Shown here: piece by piece, positions 51,914-60,654 of the stretch
Layout of the letters: the number at the start of each line of letters is the position of its first letter
Position numbering within the stretch: position 1 is the first letter of the stretch
Assembly (NCBI GenBank): GCA_965226435.1
Contig: CBDDCY010000011.1
Coordinates: forward strand, 248,001-312,000
Source of the DNA: UBA6623 sp965226435
GTDB lineage: Bacteria; Acidobacteriota; Terriglobia; Bryobacterales; UBA6623
Direction: 5' to 3'
Length of the DNA stretch: 64,000 nucleotides
Made by a program: the position numbers and the translations under genes
The notes under the pieces: model-generated
What the model saw: the letters and a program-made list of their open reading frames with translations, nothing else
Database searches by the model: none
Told to the model about the DNA's origin: nothing

Positions 51914-52154
51914 TAGATAGATTCTTACAGATTGGCCGGTTGACGGAGCGGTTGGTTGCGAGCGAGAAGTTGCCGACCGTGATGTCGCCGCCGGCCTTTG
52001 TGGTTTCAGCGTCGGGGCCGATTCGGCCGCGCCGTTGGACGCGGTTTACGCCGCGGGAAATGGACCGCCTCCGAACAGACGGTTTGAATTGAGGGGAAAG
52101 CAGGCGGCCAAAAGGAGGTGTAGTGACCCAGATCTCTCGGAGTCTGTAATTCCC

Positions 52155-53162
52155 TCAATCCAGCGTATAGAACTCATACCGGATCGACCAGCGATCGGCC
52201 TGGCCGGGCGCGATCTTCAAGTCGATGTAGGGCTCCGGACACAGCGTTGTCCGCGGCGACCAGAATTGCAGCTTAGCCAGCGGCTTGTCGGTCGAGACGC
52301 GCACACCGGCCTTCACCTTGCGGTTCTCGATCGCGAACGCATGGTCCTCGGGCGTGTCGCCGTAGCCGCTCAGCAGCGTCAGGACGCTCTCGCCCGGCGG
52401 CAATTGCTTTTCATACCTCAGCTGACGCCCGTTGACTCCGGCGTAGCCTCCTTTCATTTCGCGGTCGGCCGTCAGCTCGAACGGAAACGTCACCGTGAAG
52501 TCCGGGCCGGTCGGCTGGTTGTCGATGACGAAAAAGTTGTGGTTGTAGACGTTCGTCTCGATCGTCTTGCGGCCGGTGTTCTCGAGCGTATGGTCGATGA
52601 CCAGTTCCGGCTTGCCGGGCGTCAGCGTGAGGCGCTTTGTTAGACGGTAGCCGTAACCAAGTGTCGGCTCCGCGATGTCTTGGGTGAACTCAATCCAATT
52701 CGCCCCGCGCCGAATGGTCCACTCGCCCGGGTCAACAACTTTGTAGCTGTGCCTCCAGCGGTAGTCGTCTTCCTCGGGCTTCTCGACGACGCCCACACCT
52801 ATGCGCAAGAAGCGCGCCTTACCGTCGTCGTAGCCCAGCCCCTTGTCCGCGGTACGGTATTCCTCGACAGGACCGGTGATGCGGTCGTGGAGGTAAGGGT
52901 CGTCCGACCGCTGCCACTCGCCGAAATACTGGTGTCCGGCGAACCGCAAGCTGTAGATGGCTCCCGACCAATCGAAGCGCGTCCCGCGGTAGTAGCCGTT
53001 CTCGGGATCATCCGGGAGATAGACGCGGGCCTCGATCAGTTCGTTCGCGAACGCCGCCGAGGGATGATCGGCGGCGATACCGGCGGGGAGTTTCAGATAA
53101 ACGGCGAGCCGGCGTGGCGAGCCGCGGCAGTCCCGATACAGGATCTGGAGGGCACGGCGCAT
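52155..53162 (-). CDS. Aldose-1-epimerase/mutarotase-like protein
   Basis: About 335 residues, all-beta. Strand-rich segments (YYRGTRFDWSGAIYSLRFAGHQYFGEW, RLTKRLTLTPGKPELVIDHTLENTGRKTIETNVYNHNFF) fit the galactose-mutarotase superfamily; NHNFF gives the conserved His. I start at ATG 53162 because the further upstream frame begins at TTG inside the divergent promoter region; the true N-terminus is uncertain and no signal peptide is clear. Role probably sugar epimerisation or binding. Confidence 0.68.
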   Translation of the reverse strand: MRRALQILYRDCRGSPRRLAVYLKLPAGIAADHPSAAFANELIEARVYLPDDPENGYYRGTRFDWSGAIYSLRFAGHQYFGEWQRSDDPYLHDRITGPVEEYRTADKGLGYDDGKARFLRIGVGVVEKPEEDDYRWRHSYKVVDPGEWTIRRGANWIEFTQDIAEPTLGYGYRLTKRLTLTPGKPELVIDHTLENTGRKTIETNVYNHNFFVIDNQPTGPDFTVTFPFELTADREMKGGYAGVNGRQLRYEKQLPPGESVLTLLSGYGDTPEDHAFAIENRKVKAGVRVSTDKPLAKLQFWSPRTTLCPEPYIDLKIAPGQADRWSIRYEFYTLD

Positions 53163-53302
53163 TCGCCCGCGGACAAACAAGTCCCCGACGAGATGGAGAG
53201 CGAACCGTCGATGCCCAAAGAAAAAGTGAAGTCGGTTAAACTCCGCCGAGCAGACTTTTTCTTCTTGCGCCAACAGGCGTATACTAGCGCGAGGTGACTC
53301 CC

Positions 53303-54214
53303 ATGAAAATGCGTCTAAACCTCGCTGCCTTGCTGGCCGCTTTCGCTCTCAGCGCCCCGGCCCAAGCCGACGACGTCGCCGCGTGGACCGCCTCGCTGGG
53401 CGGCGCATACCAAGTCCGGCCCAACATCGTCTATTCCACCGCCAACGGCCATAAGAACAAGCTCGATCTCTATTTGCCTCGGGGCGAGTCGGGGCCGCGG
53501 CCGACGCTGATCTACATCCATGGCGGCGGCTGGGTGGGCGGAACGAAAGAGAACAGCGTTCTCAACCTGTTTCCCTATTTGAAGCACGGCATGGCGGTGG
53601 TCAACGTCGAGTACCGCATGGCCGCGACCTCGCTTGCGCCGGCCGCGGTGGCCGATTGCCGTTGTGCCCTGCGATGAGTGATCGCCACCGCCGAGGAAAA
53701 CGGTTTCGACACCGAAAAGATCGTCGTCACGGGCAATTCCGCGAGCGGCCACTTGTCGCTGACCACCGGCATTTTGGACGAGTCCGCCGGTTTCGACTAT
53801 GAATGCGTGACCGGCAGCCTGGCCGGGCCGGTGAAGCTCGATCTGGGCGTGGCGGCGGTGGTCAACTGGTGCGGCATCACCGATGTCGCCGACATCCTCG
53901 ACGGCCCCAACCAGCAAGGCTATGCCGTTCGCTGGATGGGCAGTCTGCCCGATCGCTACGAAATCGCCAAGCGAGTCTCGCCCTTAACGTATACTCGCAA
54001 GGGCCTGCCGCCGATCTTCACGATTCACGGCAACGCGGATAAGATTGTGCCCTACTCGCACGCAGTGCGCCTGCGAAAGGCGCTCGACAAGGCCGGCGTG
54101 ACGAACTATCTACACACGGTGGAGGGCGGCGGCCACGGCGGCTTCTCGAAGGCCGAAAAAATCAAGATCCACGGGAAGATCGACGCGTTCCTCAAAGAGC
54201 AAGGGATTCTCTGA
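53303..54214 (+). pseudogene. Secreted alpha/beta-hydrolase interrupted by an in-frame TGA
   Basis: A 303-codon frame with signal peptide (LAALLAAFALSAPAQA) and ATG preceded by AGGTGA. The esterase features are complete: oxyanion HGGG, nucleophile elbow GNSASG, acid in HGNADK, His in GGGHGG. At codon 125 (53675-53677) TGA replaces what homologues have as Trp in the sequence CALR(W)VIATAEENGFD; the frame continues intact afterwards. A TGG to TGA change is the simplest explanation. No selenocysteine element was recognised. Confidence 0.78.
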
Positions 54215-54430
54215 TCCGGTAGCGACCGGAACTCGTGGGGTCGCCGACCCGGCGATAGCGCGCCGGTTGCGCACCCAATTACTCGGGTTATGGGCGACAT
54301 CGTACGGAAGCGCTCCCAGACGCTTACACCTTTCCCGACCCTGGTGATATACTTCGGGCGGTATTTCTATCGAGGCTAACCAGCGTGGCTTCTATTATTT
54401 ACGTTCGTGTCGCGGTCGGGGAGGCATCCC

Positions 54431-55506
54431 ATGGCGGACTTATGGATCATACGCACTATTTTTCTCGTGGTTTTCGTCGTCACGACTCACCACCTCCAGC
54501 CGTTCGGGCTGGGGGCGAATGAATCGCTCGTTTTCGGCGCTGCCGCGGGTTTGGCGATCATCGTCTTTGAGATTCGGCTTCGAAAGGTCACTCTCAAACG
54601 CTTGATCGGAGCCGCAATCGGCTCGGTTCTGGGTATTCTGGGCGCTTTCTTGATGAGCTTGGTGATGGCGTCGAGTTTATCGTCGGACAGCGTTTCGTTC
54701 TTGCAACTAGGCGTATTGTTGCTGATGGCCTATGTCGGCTTGGTCGTCGGCGGCGCCAAGGGCGACATGCTGAACCTAGGAGCTCTGGGCGGACTCTTCG
54801 GCAAGGAGGGCGCGGCGGACCGCTCCCCGAAAATTCTCGACACCAGCGTAATCATCGACGGACGCAACGCCGATGTGGTTGAGACCGGCTTTGTCGATGG
54901 GGTGTTGGTTATTCCGCAATTCGTGCTGTGGGAGCTGCAATTGGTGGCGGATTCCGCCGACGCGCTGAAGCGCAATCGCGGTCGCCGCGGTCTCGACATC
55001 TTGCGGCGGGTCCAGAAGAACAAAGCTCTCGACGTGCAAATCGTGGAAACGGACTACCCCAAGATTCAAGAAGTCGATTTGAAGCTGATCGAGTTGGCCA
55101 AGGACATGGACGGCAAAATCGTGACCAACGACTTCAACCTCAACAAGGTCGCCCACTCCAGGGCGTGACGGTCCTCAATATCAACGAGTTGGCCAACACG
55201 CTAAAGCCGATCGTACTGCAGGGCGAGACGATGAACGTCTTCATCTCCAAGGAAGGGAAAGAATACAATCAGGGTGTCGGGTACCTCGACGACGGCACGA
55301 TGGTTGTGGTGGACCACGCTCGACGGCTGATCTCCAAGAATGTTGAAATTACGGTGACGAGCGTTCTACAGACGACGGCGGGCAAGATGATCTTCGGCCG
55401 TTACGAGGAGAAAGGGACGTCGGCGCATGCTCATTCCGAGCGGCCCGGCCCAACCCAACGCGGCGGACAGGGACCGCAACGCATCGAGCATACGGCCGGA
55501 AGTTGA
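54431..55506 (+). pseudogene. yacL: YacL-like PIN/TRAM-domain membrane protein, frameshifted
   Basis: The first frame gives an N-terminal membrane region (several helices, residues 4-115), then a PIN domain with ILDTSVIIDGR, FVLWELQLVAD and IVTNDFNLNKVA. It breaks at about 55153 (CCCACTCC); adding one A restores QLQGVTVLNINELANTLKPIVLQGE and the TRAM-type tail in the other frame, ending at 55506. The intact family protein has the same order of domains. A GGGAGG precedes the start. Such genes often sit beside ispD, as here, which argues for a real gene and a sequencing slip. Confidence 0.8.
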
Positions 55507-55511
55507 AGACC

Positions 55512-56246
55512 ATGAAAACCGCCGCCATCATTCCGGCCGCCGGGCTGGGGACGCGCATGGGGAAACCCGCGCCGGAAGTCTCCGGCACCAGCCGCAAACA
55601 GTTCATGTTGCTCGCCGGCGAGCCGATTTTGCTGCATACCATCCGCAAGTTCGTGGCGGCGCCGGCGGTGGACGAAATCTTGATTGCCCTTCGTCCGGAA
55701 GATATCGACGTCTTTCAGGAGCAGTTGCGGCGGCAAGATTACCCGACGCCGGTGCGTTTGGTCGCCGGGGGGCGTAATCGCCAAGAGTCGGTCGGCAACT
55801 GTCTCGCGCTTGTGGACGCCGACACCAAAGTCGTGGCCGTGCATGATGCCGTGCGCCCGTTTGTCACGGTTTCGCAGATCGAGCAGGTGCTCGCCGAGGC
55901 GGTGGAAAAGGGAGCCGCGATTCTCGGGTTGCCGCCGGTCGATACGGTCAAGCTGGTCGAACGGACCCTCATCCAATCGACATTGTTTCGCGAACGGATT
56001 GTCCTGGCGCAGACGCCGCAGGCGTTCCGGCTGCCGCTGTTGCGCAAAGCGTTCGAGCAAGCCGAGGCCGACCGTTTTGTCGGCACCGACGAAGCGAGTC
56101 TCGTGGAGCACCTGGGCGAGGATGTTCACGTGCTGCTCGGCAGCGACCGCAATATCAAGATCACCCGACCGACCGATATGGCGTTGGCTCGGCTCTTTTA
56201 CGAAGAGGAAGCCGACCTGGAAAACGCGCAAAGGGAGTCGGCTTAG
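55512..56246 (+). CDS. ispD: 2-C-methyl-D-erythritol 4-phosphate cytidylyltransferase
   Basis: A 244-residue nucleotidyltransferase. The pyrophosphate loop PAAGLGTRMG is at residues 8-17, the MEP-pathway motifs include VAGGRNRQESVGN and VHDAVRPFV, with TDEASLVE near the end. It converts MEP to CDP-ME in isoprenoid synthesis. ispF follows 73 bp later. Confidence 0.95.
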   Translation: MKTAAIIPAAGLGTRMGKPAPEVSGTSRKQFMLLAGEPILLHTIRKFVAAPAVDEILIALRPEDIDVFQEQLRRQDYPTPVRLVAGGRNRQESVGNCLALVDADTKVVAVHDAVRPFVTVSQIEQVLAEAVEKGAAILGLPPVDTVKLVERTLIQSTLFRERIVLAQTPQAFRLPLLRKAFEQAEADRFVGTDEASLVEHLGEDVHVLLGSDRNIKITRPTDMALARLFYEEEADLENAQRESA

Positions 56247-56319
56247 CCGGGTCGTCGGGAACGCGCCCGTTGGACGCCGACGCGTTCGCGGGGTATTGCG
56301 CCTGGTGTCCCCAACCGCC

Positions 56320-56820
56320 ATGAGTCTGGAGTATCGCAGCGGGATCGGTTACGACTCGCATCGCCTCGTTGAGGGTCGCGAGTTGATCTTGGGCGGTGTT
56401 GCGATTCCCTTCGAGAAGGGTTTACAGGGGCATTCGGACGGCGACGTCGTCTTTCATGCCTTGACCGACGCACTTTTGGGGGCGGCCGGTCTCGGGGACA
56501 TCGGACAATTCTTCCCTCCCTCGGACCCGCGTTGGAAAGACGCCGAGAGCACGATCTTTCTCGAACATGCCGCCGGCGCGGTTCGCGAACGGGGTTACAC
56601 CATCGTGAACACCGACGTCGTCATCGTGATTGAGCGTCCGAAACTGGCTCCGTTTCGCGACCGCATGAGGGAAAGAGTGGCGGCTGTGCTCGACGTGGAC
56701 GCCGACCGCGTCGGCATCAAGGCCAAAACCGCCGAGGGCCTGGGCGCGGTGGGGGAAGGTTTGTCGGCCGAAGCGCACGCGGTCGCGGTGATTTCGCGCC
56801 CCGAGAGTGACGACGGGTAA
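56320..56820 (+). CDS. ispF: 2-C-methyl-D-erythritol 2,4-cyclodiphosphate synthase
   Basis: A 166-residue MEP-pathway enzyme. The metal ligands are in GYDSHRL (D and H), and GHSDGDVVFHALTDALLGAAGLGDIG is the signature helix region; AEGLGAVGEGLSAEAHAVA closes the C-terminus. The ATG at 56320 starts at the normal family N-terminus; the longer frame in the same phase overlaps ispD without support. Confidence 0.95.
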   Translation: MSLEYRSGIGYDSHRLVEGRELILGGVAIPFEKGLQGHSDGDVVFHALTDALLGAAGLGDIGQFFPPSDPRWKDAESTIFLEHAAGAVRERGYTIVNTDVVIVIERPKLAPFRDRMRERVAAVLDVDADRVGIKAKTAEGLGAVGEGLSAEAHAVAVISRPESDDG

Positions 56821-56917
56821 GCCGCGATACTACGCTTCCGCCGCGCCCGCGAGCGGCTCTGATTTTTCAACCGGTTGCTATACTGGCTAGTTACTCGGCT
56901 CCTCCCCTTCGGTTCCC

Positions 56918-58366
56918 ATGACACGAGTTCGTTTTGCTCCCGCGCCGACCGGGTTTCTCCATATCGGCGGCGTGAGAACCTTCATCTTCAACTGGCTGTT
57001 CGCCCGTCAACAGGGCGGCAAAATCGTTTTGCGCATCGACGACACCGACGTCGAGCGGAGCACGAAAGAGGCCATCAAGTCCATCATCAGCGGGCTGTTA
57101 TTTCTCGAAATGCCGTGGGACGAGGATTACTATCAATCCGGCGCACGCGAGTTTCACGACAAAGGGGCCGCGCGGCTTCTGGCCGCCGACGCGGCGTACC
57201 GAGATTTCACCCCCGCGCGCGAGGATTCCACTGCGACCGACAAGCAAGCGGGCGCTTGGCTCGCGAACCCCGGGATGCGCGAGTTGAGCCCTGAGGAGAG
57301 TGACCGGCGAGCCGAGGCGGGCGAGCCCTTCGTGCTGCGTTTTCGGGTGCCGCGGGAGTCGGGCCGCGTGATCGAGTTCGAAGACATGATCTTCGGCAAC
57401 CAGTCGCGCAAGATCGTGGACATCGAGGATTTCGTCCTGCGGCGCGGCGACGGCTCGCCGACTTATCATTTGGCTTCCTGCGTCGATGATCGCGAGTTGG
57501 AGATCAGCCACGTCATTCGCGGGCAAGATCATTTGACGAACACGTTCAAGCACATCCTACTGTTTGAGGCGCTCGATTTCACGCCGCCTACCTTCGGGCA
57601 CCTGCCCTTGTTGTTGGGTCCGGACGGCTCGAAACTTTCCAAGCGCAAGCACGGCCCGATCGTGAGTTTGACGACCTATCGCGACCGCGGTTTTCTCGGG
57701 CGCGGGCTGGTGAACTACCTCAGCTTGCTCGGTTGGTCGGCCAAGGACGACCGCGAAATCTTCACCCCGGAAGAACTGCTCGAGGCCTTTTCGATCAGCG
57801 GCATCCAGCGCGGTAATGCCGTGGTTAACTTCGACGAGTCGGAGCGGCAAAGCTGGGCCGACCCGAAAGCGCTGTGGGTCAACGGTCAACACCTGCGGGC
57901 GATTGACCTCGAGGATCTCGTCCACTATGTCGAGAAGCAGTTGATCGCCGATGATCTGTGGGATTCCGAATTCGTGGGCGAGCGGCGCGACTGGTTGATC
58001 AAGACGATCGATCTACTGCGGGCGCGCTATGTGACGCTGCGCGATTTCAGCGATAAAGGCGCGGCGTATTTTTCCGATGAATTCGAGATCGAAGCGAAGG
58101 CAGGCAAGAATCTCGAAAAAGAGGGCGCGCGGGAATTGCTGCGCGAATTGGGCGAGCGTCTCAAGCCCCTTGACGAGGACGACTTCAGCGAGGAAGACGT
58201 CGAGAAAGAAGTGCGCGGCTTGGCGGCCGAGCGGGGAGCGAAGCCCGGTCTGGTCATCAACGCCTCCCGCGCCGCGCTGACCGGGCAATCGGCGGGTCCG
58301 AGCGCCTTCGCGATTTTCGCTACTCTGGGTCGCGACCGGGTCATCGAAAGGTTGGAGCGCGCCTGA
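56918..58366 (+). CDS. gltX: Glutamyl-tRNA synthetase
   Basis: A 482-residue class I synthetase. The HIGH-type motif reads PTGFLHIGGVRT and the KMSKS-type motif GSKLSKRKHG. Full anticodon-binding C-terminus is present. Charges tRNA-Glu (and possibly tRNA-Gln) with glutamate. Its TGA overlaps the next gene's ATG by one base (TGATG). Confidence 0.95.
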   Translation: MTRVRFAPAPTGFLHIGGVRTFIFNWLFARQQGGKIVLRIDDTDVERSTKEAIKSIISGLLFLEMPWDEDYYQSGAREFHDKGAARLLAADAAYRDFTPAREDSTATDKQAGAWLANPGMRELSPEESDRRAEAGEPFVLRFRVPRESGRVIEFEDMIFGNQSRKIVDIEDFVLRRGDGSPTYHLASCVDDRELEISHVIRGQDHLTNTFKHILLFEALDFTPPTFGHLPLLLGPDGSKLSKRKHGPIVSLTTYRDRGFLGRGLVNYLSLLGWSAKDDREIFTPEELLEAFSISGIQRGNAVVNFDESERQSWADPKALWVNGQHLRAIDLEDLVHYVEKQLIADDLWDSEFVGERRDWLIKTIDLLRARYVTLRDFSDKGAAYFSDEFEIEAKAGKNLEKEGARELLRELGERLKPLDEDDFSEEDVEKEVRGLAAERGAKPGLVINASRAALTGQSAGPSAFAIFATLGRDRVIERLERA

Positions 58367-59943
58367 TGTTGACTCTGGGCATCGGCGGGCTATTGCACGA
58401 CGGAGCCGCGGCACTGCTGCGCGACGGCGAGATCGTCGCCGCCATCGAGGAAGAAAAGCTGTTGCGGCGCCCTCATCCCGGCGGGTTGCCGCAACACGCG
58501 GTGGATGCCTGCCTCGCCATCGCCGAGGTCAATACCGACGAACTCGATTGTGTCGCGCTGGCGCGGCCGCTGGGCGCGCCCGAGGGCTCGCCGTTTCATC
58601 TACACGTCAAGTCGTTGTTTCCCAACAGCCGTATCGTGATCGCCGATCACCATGTCGCGCACGCCGCGGCGGCGTTTTATCCCTCGCCGTTTGAAAAAGC
58701 CGAAGTGCTGACGCTCGACCGGCGCGGCGATATGCGTTCGGGGGCGTGGTGGAACGCCGAGGGGCCGCGGCTGGACTTGAGTGACGAGCTATATGCCCCC
58801 GATTCTCCGGCGGCGTTTTACAGTCGTGTGACGGAGTTGTTGGGATTTCGCGGCGGACGAGAAGAGCACAAAGTGCAATGGCTTTCGCGCGGCGGCGGCA
58901 CCCGCTTCGTGGCACCGATGCTCGAAATGCTGGGCGGGGCCCGCGCCGGACGTCCGCAGGTGGATCACGCTTGCTTCGACGCTTTCCGAAGCGCGCGAGG
59001 CGGTTTCAGCGACCGGTTTTTTGAGCGGCTGGGGCTCGAACCCGGCGCCGAACTCTCCGAGGAAACACGAGCGGATCTCGCCGCCGGCGTACAAGGCGCC
59101 GTTGAGGCAGTGGTTGTGGCGATGGTCGGCGAAGGCGAGAACCTTTGCTTAGGCGGCGGGTTGGCCTTGAACGCGCTGCTGGTCGAGGCGGTCGAGCGCT
59201 CCGGGAAATTCGACAACGTCTGGGTGCAGCCGGTGGCGGGCAACGCCGGCACGGCCATTGGCTGTGCATTCTACGCCTGGCATCAAGTGTTGCGCCGAAC
59301 CGAGCGCAAGCCGATGGGAACGCTGTGCCTGGGGCCCGCCTACGACGGCGAGCACGTGAAGCAGGTTCTCGATAACTGTAAACTACGCTTCCAATACTTG
59401 ATGACCGAGAAGGAAGTCGTCAACACGGCGGTCGAGAAATTGGCCGATCATCAGATCGTCGCGTGGTTTCAAGGCCGCACGGAATTCGGCCCGCGCGCAC
59501 TGGGGAATCGCAGCATTCTGGCGTCGCCGCTGAACCCCTATTCAACCGAAAATCTCAACGTCTACATCAAGCGGCGCGAACCGTTTCGAAAATTCGCGGC
59601 GTCGGTTCCCGAAGAGCTGGCCTCGGAATATTTCGACCGCGGCGCGAACGCCCGCCATCTGGCCACGGTGAGCCGCGTGAAGGAACCGCATCGGGCGACG
59701 TTTCAAGCCGCGCTGCTCGACAGCAACCGTATCCGCGTCCACGCCGTGCACCGCGAGGACAATCCGCTCTATTGGTCGCTGCTACACGCCGCCGGGAAAT
59801 TGAGCGGCTTGCCGGTGCTCTACAACACGTCGTTCAATTTGTTTGACGAGCCGCTGGTGAGCGATCCCCGATCGGCCGTGCGGAGCTTCTATGCCTCGGG
59901 CATCGACGCGCTGTTCGTGGATCACTTTTTCTTGGAGAAGTAG
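58366..59943 (+). CDS. NodU/CmcH-family carbamoyltransferase
   Basis: A 525-residue carbamoyltransferase. The motif DHHVAHAAAAF (about 91-101) carries the conserved His residues, LGGGLALNALLVEAV is the ASKHA-type adenosine region, and GRTEFGPRALGNRSILASP the C-terminal YrdC-like contribution. These enzymes transfer carbamoyl from carbamoyl phosphate through ATP to a hydroxyl on a sugar, antibiotic or siderophore-like product. No biosynthetic cluster is adjacent, so the acceptor is unknown. Coupling to gltX is by a one-base overlap. Confidence 0.9.
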   Translation: MLTLGIGGLLHDGAAALLRDGEIVAAIEEEKLLRRPHPGGLPQHAVDACLAIAEVNTDELDCVALARPLGAPEGSPFHLHVKSLFPNSRIVIADHHVAHAAAAFYPSPFEKAEVLTLDRRGDMRSGAWWNAEGPRLDLSDELYAPDSPAAFYSRVTELLGFRGGREEHKVQWLSRGGGTRFVAPMLEMLGGARAGRPQVDHACFDAFRSARGGFSDRFFERLGLEPGAELSEETRADLAAGVQGAVEAVVVAMVGEGENLCLGGGLALNALLVEAVERSGKFDNVWVQPVAGNAGTAIGCAFYAWHQVLRRTERKPMGTLCLGPAYDGEHVKQVLDNCKLRFQYLMTEKEVVNTAVEKLADHQIVAWFQGRTEFGPRALGNRSILASPLNPYSTENLNVYIKRREPFRKFAASVPEELASEYFDRGANARHLATVSRVKEPHRATFQAALLDSNRIRVHAVHREDNPLYWSLLHAAGKLSGLPVLYNTSFNLFDEPLVSDPRSAVRSFYASGIDALFVDHFFLEK

Positions 59944-59971
59944 CATCCCGACGGCGACCGCGCCGACGCCC

Positions 59972-60628
59972 TCAGCCGCCCCAGCCGCGGGGGCCGCGCA
60001 GCGGCACGAAACGACAGCCGGTTACCGCCCTGGTTTCGAGTTTCTCCCCCATCTTGCGAATTAGCCGCAACTCCTGGTCGCCGGCCGAGCCGACCGGGAT
60101 AATCAGCCGCCCTCCCTCCGGGTCCAATTGATCGATCAGCGCCGGCGGTATGTCGGGCGCGGCGGCGGTTACCGAAATCGCTTGAAAGGGCGCTTGCTCG
60201 GGATGCCCCAAAGCACCGTCCCCGCAAATGATCGTCACGCGGTTGCCGCATCCGGCGCGCTCCAGATTTTCGCGGGCGGTTCGGGCCAAGGACGGTTCGA
60301 GTTCGATCGTGTAGACCCGCGCGGCGAGTGCCCCCAACACGGCCGCGCCGTATCCCGAGCCCGCGCCAACCTCGAGAATTTTTTCGTGGCCGCCGAGGGC
60401 GAGTGCCTCCGCCATGGCGGCGACAATATACGGCTGCGAAATCGTCTGCCCGGCTCCGATCCGCTGGGGCTCGTCCTCGTAGGCGCGCGACCGAATCCAG
60501 TCAGGAACGAACTCGTGGCGGGGCACCCGCTCCATCGCGTCGAGAACCCGCCGGTCGCGGATGCCGCGCCGTTCGAGTTGGTCGACGACCATGCGATGCC
60601 GTAACTCCGCCCAATTTGTCACGCTCAC
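59972..60628 (-). CDS. pcm: Protein-L-isoaspartate O-methyltransferase
   Basis: About 218 residues. The signature VPRHEFVP and QTISQPYIVAAM precede the SAM-binding ILEVGAGSGYGAAVLG. ...DQLDPEGGRLIIPVG is the C-terminal part of the family. Repairs isoaspartyl residues in aged proteins. I start at GTG 60628; the frame continues upstream into the tamB end, where another start would overlap it. Confidence 0.9.
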   Translation of the reverse strand: MSVTNWAELRHRMVVDQLERRGIRDRRVLDAMERVPRHEFVPDWIRSRAYEDEPQRIGAGQTISQPYIVAAMAEALALGGHEKILEVGAGSGYGAAVLGALAARVYTIELEPSLARTARENLERAGCGNRVTIICGDGALGHPEQAPFQAISVTAAAPDIPPALIDQLDPEGGRLIIPVGSAGDQELRLIRKMGEKLETRAVTGCRFVPLRGPRGWGG

Positions 60629-60654
60629 AGTCTGTGCTGCATGCGCGGTTCCAG

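Noticed and set aside
53663..53690. Selenocysteine at the in-frame TGA of the hydrolase
   Set aside because: The surrounding residues fit a lost Trp and no selenocysteine insertion hairpin is evident downstream.
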